From: Syncephalastrum monosporum B8922
Taxonomy: Eukaryota; Mucoromycota; Mucoromycetes; Mucorales; Syncephalastraceae
Reading direction: 5' to 3'
NCBI GenBank assembly: GCA_000697355.1
Contig: JNEN01001257.1
Location: forward strand, 62,001 to 126,000
DNA: 64,000 nucleotides
The notes under the pieces were generated by a model that had not been told where the DNA came from, searched no databases, and saw only the letters and a program-made list of their open reading frames with translations. The position numbers were made by a program, and so were the translations under genes. Numbering within the stretch: position 1 is the stretch's first letter; every line of letters begins with the position of its first letter. Shown one piece after another: positions 10,975 to 24,700 of this stretch.

Positions 10975-12434
10975 ATGGGAGGAAAGCTGTCCCGAGATAT
11001 ACAGGCGCTGAATGGGAAGCGACCACGGAAGAGAAATCAGCGCACACCTGCGACGCCCGTAGTTGACGGACTCAATCCACCACAAAACTCCCCGCCTTCT
11101 CTCCAAAGCGACTCCTCCTCTAAACCTGACTCCAAATCAAGCAAGACAGTGATCTCGGGTCGCGACTTCCACGCGACTCAATCGTCGTCGTACTGGCTAC
11201 CTAAGGACGAGGAAGAACAAGACCGTCTCGTCGGAGTAAGTTTTGGTGTTTATTTGCTCTCCTTCCTCTTTGGTTCACTGTGTCCAGACATGCATGTCTA
11301 ATCAAAATTATTCTCTGGGGGTTTACTTTTATAGCAACATTTTGCTATTAAAGAGGTCAATGGCGGGTAAGGCGTTGCATCTTGTTTTCTGACTGTATTT
11401 TAACGTTGGATTGTTCATCTTGCAGACTAAACTACCTCCCAAGCGTGGAAAAGCATGTTCCGCTGAATACCGAGGGGACACGCGTACTCGATATCGGCTG
11501 TGGATCGGGCGCTTGGATAATGGTACGCGGATGCTCCCGACACACTTACATCCACCTGTATATGAAGTTCCTCTTTTGTCATGCTAATTCGCATGGTGTA
11601 TCTTCTTCTGCACTTTTTATAGGATATGGCAGTCGATCATCCCTTGTGCGAGTATGACGGAGTCGATATGGTCGACGTGGCCAAAGCACACATTGTTCCC
11701 GATAAAATCAGATTCTTGTACAGCGATGTAACAGAAGGTTTACCCGAGATACCATCCAACACGTACGACTTTGTACACATGCGCTTGTTTGTGCTTGCTT
11801 TGCGCGAAGATGAATGGCAGAACGCTGTACACCATGCAGTTCGCGTGGCAAAACCCGGCGGTGTTGTGCAATTACTCGAGTACTATTTCACCGTAAGCTT
11901 TTAAAAAAGGCTGTAATGAGGAGATTTTGCATGAGACTAAATAATTTGCATGAAATTACAGCCGACATTCGATCACGATCCTACGGTTGGAAAAGCTGCG
12001 AATGCAAGCACGTATATGTGTCATTTTCCTTGTGGATATCTTTCTCACACTCCTCCAGTTGTAGATACAATGGCAACACGAGGGCAGGACCCTTATGTTG
12101 GTCCCAAGCTTGGCAAATTGCTGACAAAAGCAGGCTGCCACGTTCTGGAGACTGTTAAACGCCCGATAGATATGAGCAAGTGTTCTGTTCTCGGTAGCAC
12201 TACTTTGCATCCTCCGCTGACACTTTTATTTGTGTAGCAACAAATACCATGGCAGCACGAAAATTCATCTGGAACTGGCAGCAAGTGCTCAAAGGGATGA
12301 TGCCTATCATGGGACCCAACATTGGCCTAACGGATAAGGACGAGCAAAACCAGTTCATTCGAGAGGTCTGCCACGGAATTGCCCATTGTCCACCTTTCTT
12401 CTTTATGTACGCTGCCGCTGGGCAGAAGCTGTAG
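10975..12434 (+). CDS. SAM-dependent methyltransferase (class I fold), possibly N-myristoylated
   Basis: Six or seven exons with introns near 11236, 11369, 11522, 11893, 12178 and adjacent sites. After a disordered basic N-terminus of about 80 residues comes the Rossmann methyltransferase domain: motif I V-L-D-I-G-C-G-S-G-A-W, then the acidic loop D-G-V-D-M-V, motif II/III F-L-Y-S-D-V-T-E-G-L-P and motif post-III V-A-K-P-G-G-V-V-Q-L-L-E. This arrangement is common in fungal LaeA/UMTA-like proteins. The substrate is unknown. The protein starts M-G-G-K-L-S, which fits the N-myristoylation consensus (Gly2, Ser6), so membrane attachment is possible. A second, diverged relative lies at 21068-22861. 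The gene converges on GEM1, 237 bases away. Confidence 0.82.
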
Positions 12435-12671
12435 AGTGTTTTCGTTTTTGTGATTTCCTCTTTTTTTTTTTGGTTGAATGTTTAATCTTTTCTTCTGTCG
12501 CATGCCATAATTACAAAAAAGGAGTACAGAGAGGGATAGAGAGAAGAGAGAGAGAGAGAGCAAAGAAAGGGCGAAAGTGAATGTGTATGGGCTGGGTAAT
12601 GGTGAGTGCGCGCGTGTGGGGAAGTGTGTATGTGTGTGTGTGATTGGAGAAAGAAAGATTAAAGTTACAAT

Positions 12672-15412
<2,741 letters not shown>

Positions 15413-16753
15413 TAAGCACGCGCGTTATGAGAGTAAGAAGAGAAAGAGCAGAAAAGAAAGAAGAGAGAAAAGAAAGGGGAGGAGAGGAAGGTGGAAGGGG
15501 AAGGGGACGAGGATCGCAGCAATGGAGTAAAATGTGAGTGTTGTCCAAGAGTTAAAGGTGTGGACTTCTTTTTTTTTTTCTCTTTTTTTTTGTGTGCGTG
15601 TGCGTGTGCGTGTGTGTATTGTAGGTGTGTATGTGCGTTCTCTCTTTTTGTGTGCCGGTGTGTTTCGAGTAGGAGGCGGGTTCGTGCGCTACTGCCCTTA
15701 TTTTTTTTCCTTCTTCTTTTTCAGCTATTTCTGTCTCACCCCATCTAGCCTATCATAAACTGTCTTGAAGCTGTGCATCAAACCCGCTCGCTTCTCTTGA
15801 ATGAACCCAAGAAGCACTGACTTCTTTACGCTATTCTGCTTAAGCACTTTGCGCAATGAACCCTACACGCTCCAAAACCACCAGGCAAGTACACGTTTGC
15901 TGTGCCTGTGAAGATAGGGACGTAAGGAAGACAGCTAGTGTGTGAGCCTCATCGGTTGCTCCATCGGCATCTCGGTTTACTTGATAGCTCTTCTCGAGCC
16001 GACTTGATTATACTTGTCAGTCCAGTCTAGCACGAACAGCTGGAGCATACAGGCATTTTACCAAGAGACCGTATCGCGCTTCAGGTCAGACTTCGTTCCG
16101 CACGCCCATGATCTGTTGCTCAGTGCTGCTAGGAAAGCTGCCGATGTCAACGGACGGCACGTTGATCATTTCAGTCGATCTGACGAAAAGCTGGACGGCA
16201 AAGAAGGCATCATCGCAACTGCTGAGGGTGAAGCCCTTGATGCGCTCACTGAGAAGGCCATCCACCGGTGGGGTGCAGTGATACGCGTAACGCTCATTGT
16301 GCCAGGAAGTCCTTGCCTCTGAGCAGACGAAAAGGCACGTACAGAGCATCAAGCGCACGCGTCAAGCTCTGGTTGGAAAACCAATACGGTTCGGGCCATG
16401 ATGAAACGGCCGCCCACAGCACGCTCAGCATGTGGTGATTAGAACGGATTTTCTTCTCAGTCTCAGGATCGCTTAACAGCCATACTGGTTTATACCGCAT
16501 TTCACGCGTATTAATACGGGGCAAAATGACCCAAGGATCAAGTACTTTTACTCTCCATCAAGGTAAAATAAAATGAATAGAATGAAAGATAAATATGCAT
16601 ATGTAGAATAGCGGTAAAAAAAAAAAACAAAAAGAAAGGAAAGGAAAAAAGCGGGAAATACGCGCTCAACCGGCAAGTTGGGCATTGTTCTCGGTTTAAT
16701 TTATGTTTTATTCGTTTTTTGATGGATGAGTGCCATTTTCTGTTCAGCACACC
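15413..16753. other. Intergenic between GEM1 and the zinc-finger gene
   Basis: About 1.3 kb. It begins with a GA/CT-rich and GT-rich simple-sequence leader of GEM1 (15420-15740). The middle holds a possible decayed coding remnant, listed separately. The last 150 bases form the promoter of the zinc-finger gene. Confidence 0.5.
16086..16550 (-). pseudogene. Possible decayed coding remnant, family not recognised
   Basis: On the minus strand two open stretches lie head to tail in different frames: one from about 16550 to 16294 (contains Y-K-P-V-W-L-L-S-D-P-E and W-A-A-V-S-S-W-P-E-P-Y-W) and one from about 16330 to 16086 (contains H-C-T-P-P-V-D-G-L-L). They overlap around 16300-16330 with no intron long enough to join them. 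The composition looks protein-like, but I recognise no family. A frameshifted pseudogene is the best reading; chance open frames are also possible. Confidence 0.25.
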
Positions 16754-18988
16754 ATGTCCACTTCGCCAAAGAAGCGCACTTCTGACATACCCATATTAAC
16801 ACGTCGTCCTCTCCCGTCCAACCATACGCGATCTGCTCTCTGGTCCAGTCTGCGTCAATCGGATCAAGCTCGATCGCGTCCATCCACCTCCGATTCACGA
16901 CCACCCCCATCGCAGCCTTGTTCGTTGTCATGCCCATTCTGTTCTGTTACCCTCACTCACCTTCAAGCACGAAGTCCCGACGACCATATCTGGCCCTGTC
17001 TGGGCCGACTGTCGAGAGGGTCCAAGGAGAACGCCTCTGGCTTGGAAACCGTGAAAAAATGCGCAGTATGTTTGCAGGACTTGCAGACGTGGTCCACATA
17101 TGCGAAAGCAAACCACATCTTGTCCCACAACAAATCCGAGACGATGCAGTACTTTTTGTATCCAAGGCAGTCCACCAAACTCACCAGCACCACGGTCTTA
17201 TACGAGCACAATGACGACGACGACGACGACTTTCGCGGCACTGCCATCCGACGTACAGAGCTGGTTCTGCCCAGGCACATATCCCCTCCGAAGGAGCCAG
17301 ACAGGGAGTCTAGCACGTCTAGCCACAGCCCTCTACGAATGCCTTCTAGGAAGCGAACTTCTTCGCAAACCACTAACCTTGCTTCTGGCTCTTCTCGTTC
17401 TTTTGATACCCACCGACGCACAGCCCTTCATAAGCCAGTACCACGACATTCCTCTAGTACATCTAATACGCAACATACTATGCCTAGTAGTTCTAAATGC
17501 AAGCTCATGCTCAGTGCACGCTCACCATCGGCATGTGAAGAGAAAGTCGACTTACTTGCGGCGCCATCCATACAGAAGAAGTTACGTACCCTAGACTACG
17601 CATCGCCAGCAGATCCCACTTTTCGATCTTCCAGTCAACGGTCACCTTCTCCCTCGCGTAGCGATACTCATGCGCCCATCTTCAGTGACTCTAATCTCTC
17701 CCGTATCGATAACTGGCTGGAGCACTCGATCCAGAACACCACCGAGAAGGCCGTCGGAGAAGAAGATGACCCAGGTGGAAAAGACGACCTGGATGACAAG
17801 GGCGATTGGGACAACGAGGACGACGAAGACGAAGGTTCAGTGGTGTCATCTGAGGAAGAAATGGTATTCTCGGCTCCATTACTTCCACTGGACCAGTTAT
17901 TGGAACAAAACCTACCCGAAACGATCGACCAGGGCATTTCAAGGCAATGCCTTCTGGAGCACATGCCGCCCCTGGTCCAGGATGAAGCTGTCCGCGTACG
18001 GGTCATACACATCCTGGAACGCATGTTATACTTTATCGATGACCGACGCTTAGTGCGTCTGACTCAAGTGAAAGAAAATTCTCCCCATTGGCAGGAGGCT
18101 GATCTGGACTTTATCCTCGAGCTCATCCATCACGTCAAGGTAAGGCAGACCGCAGAAAAAGAAAAAGAAAAAGAAGAAAGAGAATGACATGAAGCTGATC
18201 TCATGCAGAAACCTCATATCATGGCAAGCATCTATTACATTCTGGATCAATACGATATCAAGGCTATATCGGCTGCGGACGTGATTGAACGATTCGTATT
18301 GCTGCACTCGTCGTTTGCACGTATGTTTTGCCTTATATCCTTTATTCGGTCTCGCATCCATCAGGACGTTACCCATACAACCAAGAATGGAGTGTCCCCC
18401 AGTTCATCCAAGGAGGCTTCGCACAAGCCGTCAAACTATCAAAAGGTAAGCCACCAGTTTGTTCGTGTCATCTACCGTATTTGTAACGGTCAAGTGGAGA
18501 TCCAGTCGGCAATTACCGTTCTAGGTGACAGTGACGACGATGCAGATGCAGTTGACAGTCTGCTACAAGGCGAAGTGCATGGAAGCAGGACAACTGGAAT
18601 ACATTCTAAGATCCTTGACGACCACGAGGAAGAAGAAAATGATATCGACCTGCGGAAGCCCAATGACACTACGGCCATCACCCTGGATGATGGCCTTAAC
18701 GACTTGGAGAGCATTGTCATACCTCAGCTGGTGGATGAGGAGAACGCTATCCTCCGCGAGCTGTCCAACATCGAGGATGACGACGATAGCTTCTTCAATG
18801 ACGCACTTGGTGACGATAACGAGGCAGAGAGCACGATACCCGAGCAGTCATTGTCCTTGAAAAGCAGAGAAGATACCCCTGCTCGCCCGTCCGTCGTCAT
18901 TGACCTGTCAGACTCTCAGGGGTCGAAGCGTGACGAAGATATGTTCGGCTTTTATCAAGAACTGATGGGTGACGAAGACAACTGGTAG
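16754..18988 (+). CDS. Nuclear-type protein with tandem UBZ4-like C2HC zinc fingers (possible SLX4-like)
   Basis: Large first exon to about 18139, then introns near 18140-18208, 18320-18363 and 18446-18525. Near residues 58-82 is C-P-F-C-S-V-T-L-T-H-L ... H-I-W-P-C, and near 105-125 K-C-A-V-C-L-Q-D-L ... W-S-T-Y-A-K-A-N-H. These two C-x2-C...H modules resemble the tandem ubiquitin-binding UBZ4 fingers of the nuclease scaffold SLX4. The middle is Ser/Arg-rich and disordered, then very acidic. A predicted helical region follows (V-I-H-I-L-E-R-M-L-Y-F-I-D-D) and a Y-P-Y-N-Q-E-W segment created by splicing. The C-terminus is acidic (V-I-D-L-S-D-S-Q). The C-terminal SLX1-binding domain of SLX4 was not recognised, so the name is only a suggestion. 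An in-frame ATG at 16730 would add eight residues. Confidence 0.6.
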
Positions 18989-19103
18989 AGGTACGTTGAT
19001 CGAATCCAAAACGTATACCCGACCTTAGAATAACCCTTTTGATTTCTCTTCCCCAACAGCTACCGTAAACGTCGAGGAGACTGTATTCTTTCCAGACCGT
19101 GCT

Positions 19104-19514
19104 TTATTTGTAGGGCAACACACGGTGCAGCATTTTCTTTTGGGTGTTGTTGACGTGCGCAGAGCGACTCAAACGGTTGACACGTTCCGAGGAAAAGCCC
19201 GAGTTCAAGTGACGAATGCCGACACGCCAGCGCTTGAAGTTGCCATTGCCAGTGGGGAAGAATCTAAGGACCGTGTTCAGCCAGTTGTATATATATTGTA
19301 ATATAGTATCACAGGCTTTGTATATATATAATGGATGTATTACCTCTTTTTGGCACCCGAATGGGACTTGAGCTTAGTAGCCATGCCGCGGGCAGACTGA
19401 CCCAAAGGCTCGATGCTGAAGAGTTGGCGAGACGCCGCTGCTATACGACGGGTGCTGTGTGAGTAGCTAGTAGCATTAGAGCACTGGCACCTCCTTACTC
19501 AAAAAGCCGAGCAT
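19104..19514 (-). CDS. Mitochondrial large-subunit ribosomal protein bL35m
   Basis: Reconstructed from three short exons that are too small to stand out as open frames. Exon 1 (ending about 19499) encodes M-L-G-F-L, exon 2 (about 19455-19345) encodes T-A-A-S-R-Q-L-F ... M-A-T-K-L-K-S-H-S-G-A-K-K-R, and exon 3 (about 19271-19104) encodes F-F-P-T-G-N-G-N-F-K-R-W-R, R-H-L-N-S-G-F-S-S-E and V-L-P-Y-K before TAA. K-S-H-S-G-A-K-K-R and the K-R-W-R...R-H-L-N pattern are those of bL35. The N-terminal 25 residues, rich in Ser, Arg and Leu, fit a mitochondrial presequence. Both introns are GT-AG and keep the frame. The gene is divergent from the ZC4H2-like gene (120 bases between starts) and convergent with the zinc-finger gene (115 bases). 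Confidence 0.85.
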
Positions 19515-19634
19515 GTTAAACAGTTGTGTGTGTCAAAGGGGGTTTGCCCTTGCTCAGTGGGCTTCGAATTTAATGGAGGCGGCATTTCTGTCAAGCCACA
19601 CACTTTTCACTTTACATTACTATACCCATACACC

Positions 19635-20179
19635 ATGGAACTCATGGACGACACAATGCGCGACCAAATGGACACCTTACAAACCCTCTACCGCCAAACA
19701 CGAGCCTTGTCGGATTGCAAGACGGACCTACTGGCGAAACGTGACGCGCTCGATAAGAAACAGCATCTCTATGAAGAGGTTGTTGCCGAGCGACAGCGAC
19801 TGAACAAGGAGAAGCGCATGATGCTGGATATGCTTAACAAGATTCAACAAGACATGGATGCCATTTCCGACATTGAATCCAATCTGCATCGTGAGCAGCA
19901 GGATCTCCTGCGCCAAGTCGAGGTGTTGCAGAACGATACCTATGAGCCTCTCCATGGTATACCATAGAAAAAGCGCCCTTTTTTTTTTCCAAGTGTAGCT
20001 CACCCGCTCTGGTTATAGATAATGTCAATGCCCTCAGGGTCAAGCAAGGTCTCCCCAAATTGCCTAGCTTTCAGCAGGAACTCGAAGCTCATATGGCCCA
20101 CATGTTGGAGCAGCGACGCCAAACCTGGCAACAGGAGCAATCTCCTAGCAGCAGTAGCAGCTCCCGCCGAAGGCGTTAG
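19635..20179 (+). CDS. ZC4H2-family coiled-coil protein lacking the zinc finger
   Basis: Two exons; the intron runs from the gtatac donor near 19955 to the ttatag acceptor at about 20018. The protein has about 158 residues. Residues 1-105 are a continuous coiled coil with heptad Leu/Met. The splice junction makes Y-E-P-L-H-D-N-V-N-A-L-R, followed by G-L-P-K-L-P and M-L-E-Q-R-R-Q-T-W-Q. This matches the signature of animal ZC4H2 (Y-K-P-L...V-D-A-L-R, G-L-x-x-L-P, K-x-x-W-Q). ZC4H2 ends in a four-Cys two-His zinc finger; here the frame stops after a Ser run and R-R-R-R with no Cys pair, and no downstream exon with the finger was found. The animal protein acts with the ubiquitin ligase RNF220; a fungal role is unknown. 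Family assignment rests on the motif order only. Confidence 0.65.
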
Positions 20180-21067
20180 AAACAAAGCATTCGACTTGGA
20201 AAAGGAGGGATCGCGAACGATTCGTGTGCATCTGTACATAATGGAAAAAGTATCACGGCGGCTATCCCTTTTGTAAATATTCTATACACACCACGTTTAA
20301 AGTTTTACAGGCATGCATGATATGAAACAAGCATTTTTTACACCAGATTCAAACCTAGTCACCCAAAAGAATCGTGCTCGATGTCTCTTTACTTGCGTTT
20401 AAACCCCATGCACAATGACTAGAGAAGGATGATAGTCAACTATGCTGTAAGCGTGACACCCTTCGTTTTTCACTGGCCTCGACGCCTGCTCGTTTGTGCA
20501 ACGAAAGCATTACAGGGTCGTGCAGGAGTTACCTAAAAGCACAACCGATGATTTACCTCTGCTTCTCTACACGAGACACCCTCTCTTTCGTTAAACTTTT
20601 TGTTTGTACGGATAGCAGACCGCAACAGACGGCAGCTGGGGTTGCGGGGGTTTACCGCCAGTCCCTTTTCACATCCTCTTTCGTCGCCAACTTTTTTTTT
20701 CATTATTCGTAAGCTGTGGGTGAGCCTGACGTAACAAAGAATGCATGGTACAACTCCCATGTGGCAAATATCACGATTTTCTTTTTTTACACGCAAATGG
20801 ACGCCCGTGGATCTTATTCTATCTCCACATTGCTTCATATAGGATGGCAAAAGATAGAGATCTAACACGATGTCTTTTGGGCTGAATAAATAAAAAAAAT
20901 CTCACGAGCATGATGGGTGGAAGAAATGAATCAATCAAATCATAGGGCTGGCGCCAAACGGGGTAAATGCGTTGCTGTACAAATGGGTTTTACGACTATT
21001 TTTTGTTTTTTGCGTACTTTCTTTCCGATAAAATGCAAAGGGGGTGCTTATAAACTGACAAGCACCG
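20180..21067. other. Intergenic, ZC4H2-like 3' flank and methyltransferase promoter
   Basis: About 890 bases; nothing recognisable on either strand. T- and C-rich stretches are present, and a TATAAA at 21049 lies only 14 bases before the ATG at 21068, probably too close to act as the TATA box. Confidence 0.5.
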
Positions 21068-22861
21068 ATGGGTTCCTCCTCCAGTAAAGAACGCGGCCCT
21101 TCTTCGTCCTCCACATCATCGCCACCCCACGACTCCCGAGAAAGTCGTCCTCGCAAACTTCTCAGCATCAAAAAACGATCCGATCATGCGCTCAAGAACT
21201 CCATTAAAATCAAAAATCCTAAACCTTCATCACCCAAAAAGACAGCCAACCCATCCGCATTGACTGCGGCTGCCAGTGCGGCTTCTGGCACACCACCTTT
21301 GAGGAAAAAGGGCCAAACCAATGTGAGTCCCGTGTCTCAGACAGTCAAGTCGGGTAACGGCGCACGCATGGCCTACTACGACGTGGATGACCCCGAGGCC
21401 GTGGCCGCAGCCGCAGCCGCCATTGGTGTCGCCGGCAGTCTTCTTCTTGAATCAGACGAAGACCTCACACGGAATATCACTCCCTCTGGCGTAAACGCCA
21501 TCGACCAGGCTGTCAACCAGGCTGTGGCCGCAACAGAAACAAGCGCCAGTAATACCCAGAGCAACACACCCTCCGAACAAACCGCGGCCCAGACCGAAAA
21601 CCAATCTGGCCGATCCACCGTATCCTCGGACTCCTCATCGAGCATGCCGCACTTGCATCTCAGCGAGCGGTTCCTCCTCGAGCTTTACACGGCTCCCAAT
21701 CAGGAAGAACAACGCCGTAAAGAACGTGACAGACAGCAACGCCAGGTAAGCGTATGACAAGAAGCCTGGGTATTTGTATACCCTTTTGGATAGCAAACAA
21801 ATGACAAGCTAATCACGCTCTTGTGTAGCACTATCTACTTAAATACGTCTACCGTTCCAACTACTCGGTTCCATTAGATAAACCTTCGCTCGTCGTCAAC
21901 CTATGCTGCGGAGGAGGTACTGACTTCAATTTGACTTTGGATGACTCGACTCACATTCTTCCTGTCTTTAAGGCATGTGGAACGTGGAAATGGCGCAAGA
22001 GTTTCCGGACTGTAAAGTCATTGGTATCGACTATCAAAATGCCATCATGTGCAACAATATGGCCACGGAATTCGACAATCTTTATTTTCACTACGCGCTT
22101 CCACGGCACGGCACAACTGGCCTCGAGTTCCTTGACGACAACTCGGTGGATCTGCTGATGATACGGGACGTGTGGATGGTCAATTCACCCGGATTCAAGT
22201 GGCTCGACGTCATGGAACAGGCGCATCGCGTGCTCAAGCCCGGCGGTCATGTCGAATCATTTGAACAAGAGCTCGCTGTCCAGTCGCCTGGCGCCCATTT
22301 TTACATGGTCGACCAGTGGGCTGGCGAGTTCTTTAAACGAATCGGGATCGACCGTGACATTACTAAGCGAATTGGTTACTACATGAAGCGAGCGGGTCTT
22401 ATTAATATTCACGAAAGCACCATCGAATTGCCTCTGGGCGAATGGTCCCCTGTCCCAGGTAAGAAACTCCCTCTCCTCTCAACTTCCCGCCCTCCCGCAA
22501 CCCATCCCTCGTCTGTGACTCTCCCCCTTCCCTTCTTCTCTCTTTCCTCCTGGGAGGAGATCCATTGAGGGCCTATCCCATTTTCATTGTTCACAGCGGA
22601 TCTTACATGATGAACTCTTCTACTCTATTAGCCATGCGGGAATCAGGCTACCTCTTTCGCGATCTTATGGGACGCCGGTTTCGTGTCATGAAACCATGGA
22701 TGTGCGAATGTGCTGGTGTGAGCGAGGCTCAGGCAACAGCTGCCATCGACAAGGCCATGCAGGAATGCGAGGAAGCACAGACGCGAATGAATTGGAGACA
22801 CTATGTCGGTCAAAAGAAGCCTGATAGCGATACGGTATTACCTATCATACCTAAAACCTAG
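21068..22861 (+). CDS. SAM-dependent methyltransferase (class I fold), second copy, possibly N-myristoylated
   Basis: Introns near 21747-21828, 21917-21973 and 22460-22556. The first 210 residues are Ser/Ala/Gln-rich and disordered. The methyltransferase fold follows: V-V-N-L-C-C-G-G-G-M-W-N-V-E (motif I made by splicing), V-I-G-I-D-Y-Q, L-E-F-L-D-D-N-S-V-D-L and H-R-V-L-K-P-G-G-H-V-E. The C-terminal helical part (M-R-E-S-G-Y-L-F-R-D-L-M) is like that of other fungal members. Motif I has a Cys in place of the usual Gly/Asp (N-L-C-C-G-G-G), which may alter activity. The start M-G-S-S-S-S is a strong N-myristoylation consensus. The last intron's acceptor is ambiguous: the frame needs one at 22556 or 22559, whereas the better-looking cacag at 22596 breaks the frame. 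The substrate is unknown. Confidence 0.78.
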
Positions 22862-22990
22862 GACTGGAAGCTGGACCTTTTTGTCCTATATACAGTAACG
22901 ACTCACTTGCATAGCAGGTTTTTATATAATCCATCATGCCTAGCTTTATATATCAAATTTCCCCCGTTTTATATATGCTCTACATAATGT

Positions 22991-24700
22991 TTATTCTGAC
23001 TCTTCTTCTGATTCTTCTTCTGACTCTTCTTCCGACTCTTCTGGATTATTTTTAGCCTCTTCTTTCTCATCTTCTAGTACAGACGTGACAATCTATAAAC
23101 ATTAAAATAGAAACATTCAACAAAGAGAGGTCAGATGCATGGGCCTGCAAGCATTTCTTCACTTGCCTGTTCTAAAAGCTCGAGGTCGAAATTGACGTCC
23201 TTCTTTTGGAGCTGGAAATAATGCAACTCGCGGGCCAGTGTCCGAATAACATGATCACTCGACTGTTGTATCCAGGTACAATAATCATCAAGCCAAATTT
23301 TGCTGTAGATATAATATACATCGTGGTGGTCAAACATGTCTTTCATCTCCAGGAGAGCCTTGAGGATGGCGCGCTTGCCGAGTTTAAACAAGATATAAAC
23401 ATCATTCATAACCTTTTGACACAGATCCCAGTGGCGATAGAGCGGGTAGGCGAGAGCACGGCGGTAGGAGGCCAGAAGAGCCTCGCGCATGGTCATAAAC
23501 TGATCCAGGCAGGCCATAGACGAGCTGATTTTACCTATGCACCACACACTTTCGACCGAGTTTTCGCCTTCAAAGATCCGATGATTGTAGCTGTAGGCAA
23601 ACATGAGATCCAGCAAGCCGAGATAGGTTGCCTTCTCCGAGGACAACAGGTCTAAAGACAAGAAAAAACATAGTCATGTGAGGATTTGGTCTTGTTTAGG
23701 GCAACCCTCAACTGTTGTGTGCCGTACTCACATTCTCTTTTGGGTAAATCACGCATCATGGCCTTATCCTTGTCGGTGAACCGGATAAGTGAGTCGTTCG
23801 AGATGGTTAGACGAGCAAAGTCGATCTCATCCACAGCATTGATTTCCTGAATCAGGGCTACAGCCACCACGAGAAGGGGAAAAAAAGAGACGTTACTAGA
23901 CGGGCAGCAGGTGGATGATCTACTTACGCTTCTTTTCACTCTTTTTTGTGATACGTTTCAGCTCCTTGTACCACACAGTCTTGTAGTCCAGGACGCGACG
24001 GATATCCTCGTCTTCGGCGAAATCCTTGGCATAATGATCCTCGTCAAATTTTTGGTCCTCCTTCTTAAGGCGCTCCTGCCTCCGTGACTTGGGCGTGGAC
24101 GTCTCAGGATTGTCGAGCTCGTTTATTTCGTTGGCGGTTTCGTTCACGTGGCGAAAGTAGCCTGTGTGGAGGCTGTTGAAGCCATAGACGGCCATCCCGA
24201 GGTTGATTGTTTCTTCAGGTAACTCCTGCGGCAACTCCCAGTTGAAATCGACGGCTTCCTGCATCTCATCTTTTCCCTCATAGTCTTCACTTGACACGAC
24301 CTCAATCAAGGGCTTTTTCGGTGCTTTGTTTGCGTCCGGTTCTCCTTTCCGAGCGAGCAGCTTTGTCAGGAGATCGAGGTCGGGGAAGTGCTCGCCCTTG
24401 GTGCCCTTGCTTAGTTTGACGACAAACTCACCCGAGCTGGGGTCGTACACTGCTTCGGACGCGTCATCCTCGACGATCGACCCAGGGAAGTACAGGCGTA
24501 GGAAATAGGGTTTCAAGTAGAAGCGGAATTCATTGCCGTCGGCATGCAGATCGACGTCCTGAGCCTAAATGCATAATCCGTTAGTTTAGATCCACCAGTC
24601 TCCTCACGAGCAAAGTAGTACATACACGAACGTGGGGCGTATGAATGGTCACAATCACAAAGTTCTCGTCCTGATCTACTTTAAATGTAGGCGTAATCAT
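22991..24700 (-). CDS. SHQ1: SHQ1, H/ACA snoRNP assembly chaperone
   Basis: Five or six exons. The start at 24700 encodes M-I-T-P-T-F-K-V-D-Q-D, the CS/Hsp20-like N-terminal domain of SHQ1, continued by F-L-R-L-Y-F-P-G. The conserved SHQ1 domain includes E-T-I-N-L-G-M-A-V-Y-G-F-N, L-G-L-L-D-L-M-F-A-Y-S-Y-N-H and E-S-V-W-C-I-G-K-I-S. SHQ1 holds the pseudouridine synthase Cbf5/dyskerin by mimicking RNA before it is loaded into H/ACA particles, so it supports rRNA pseudouridylation and, in animals, telomerase RNA assembly. The last intron (23166-23093) appears to use a GC donor (cag|gcaagt) and leads to an acidic E-E-S-E repeat tail ending at TAA 22991. If unspliced, the protein would stop at 23131 instead. 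The gene converges on the methyltransferase, 129 bases away. Confidence 0.92.

Noticed and set aside
12541..12640. GA and GT repeats after the first methyltransferase gene as possible satellite or array
   Set aside because: Simple dinucleotide slippage tracts in a 3' flank; no longer repeat unit and no CRISPR-like spacing.
23131..23170. SHQ1 ending at the TGA at 23131
   Set aside because: The cag|gcaagt donor with matching phase leads to a typical acidic tail, so the longer spliced form is preferred, though not proven.
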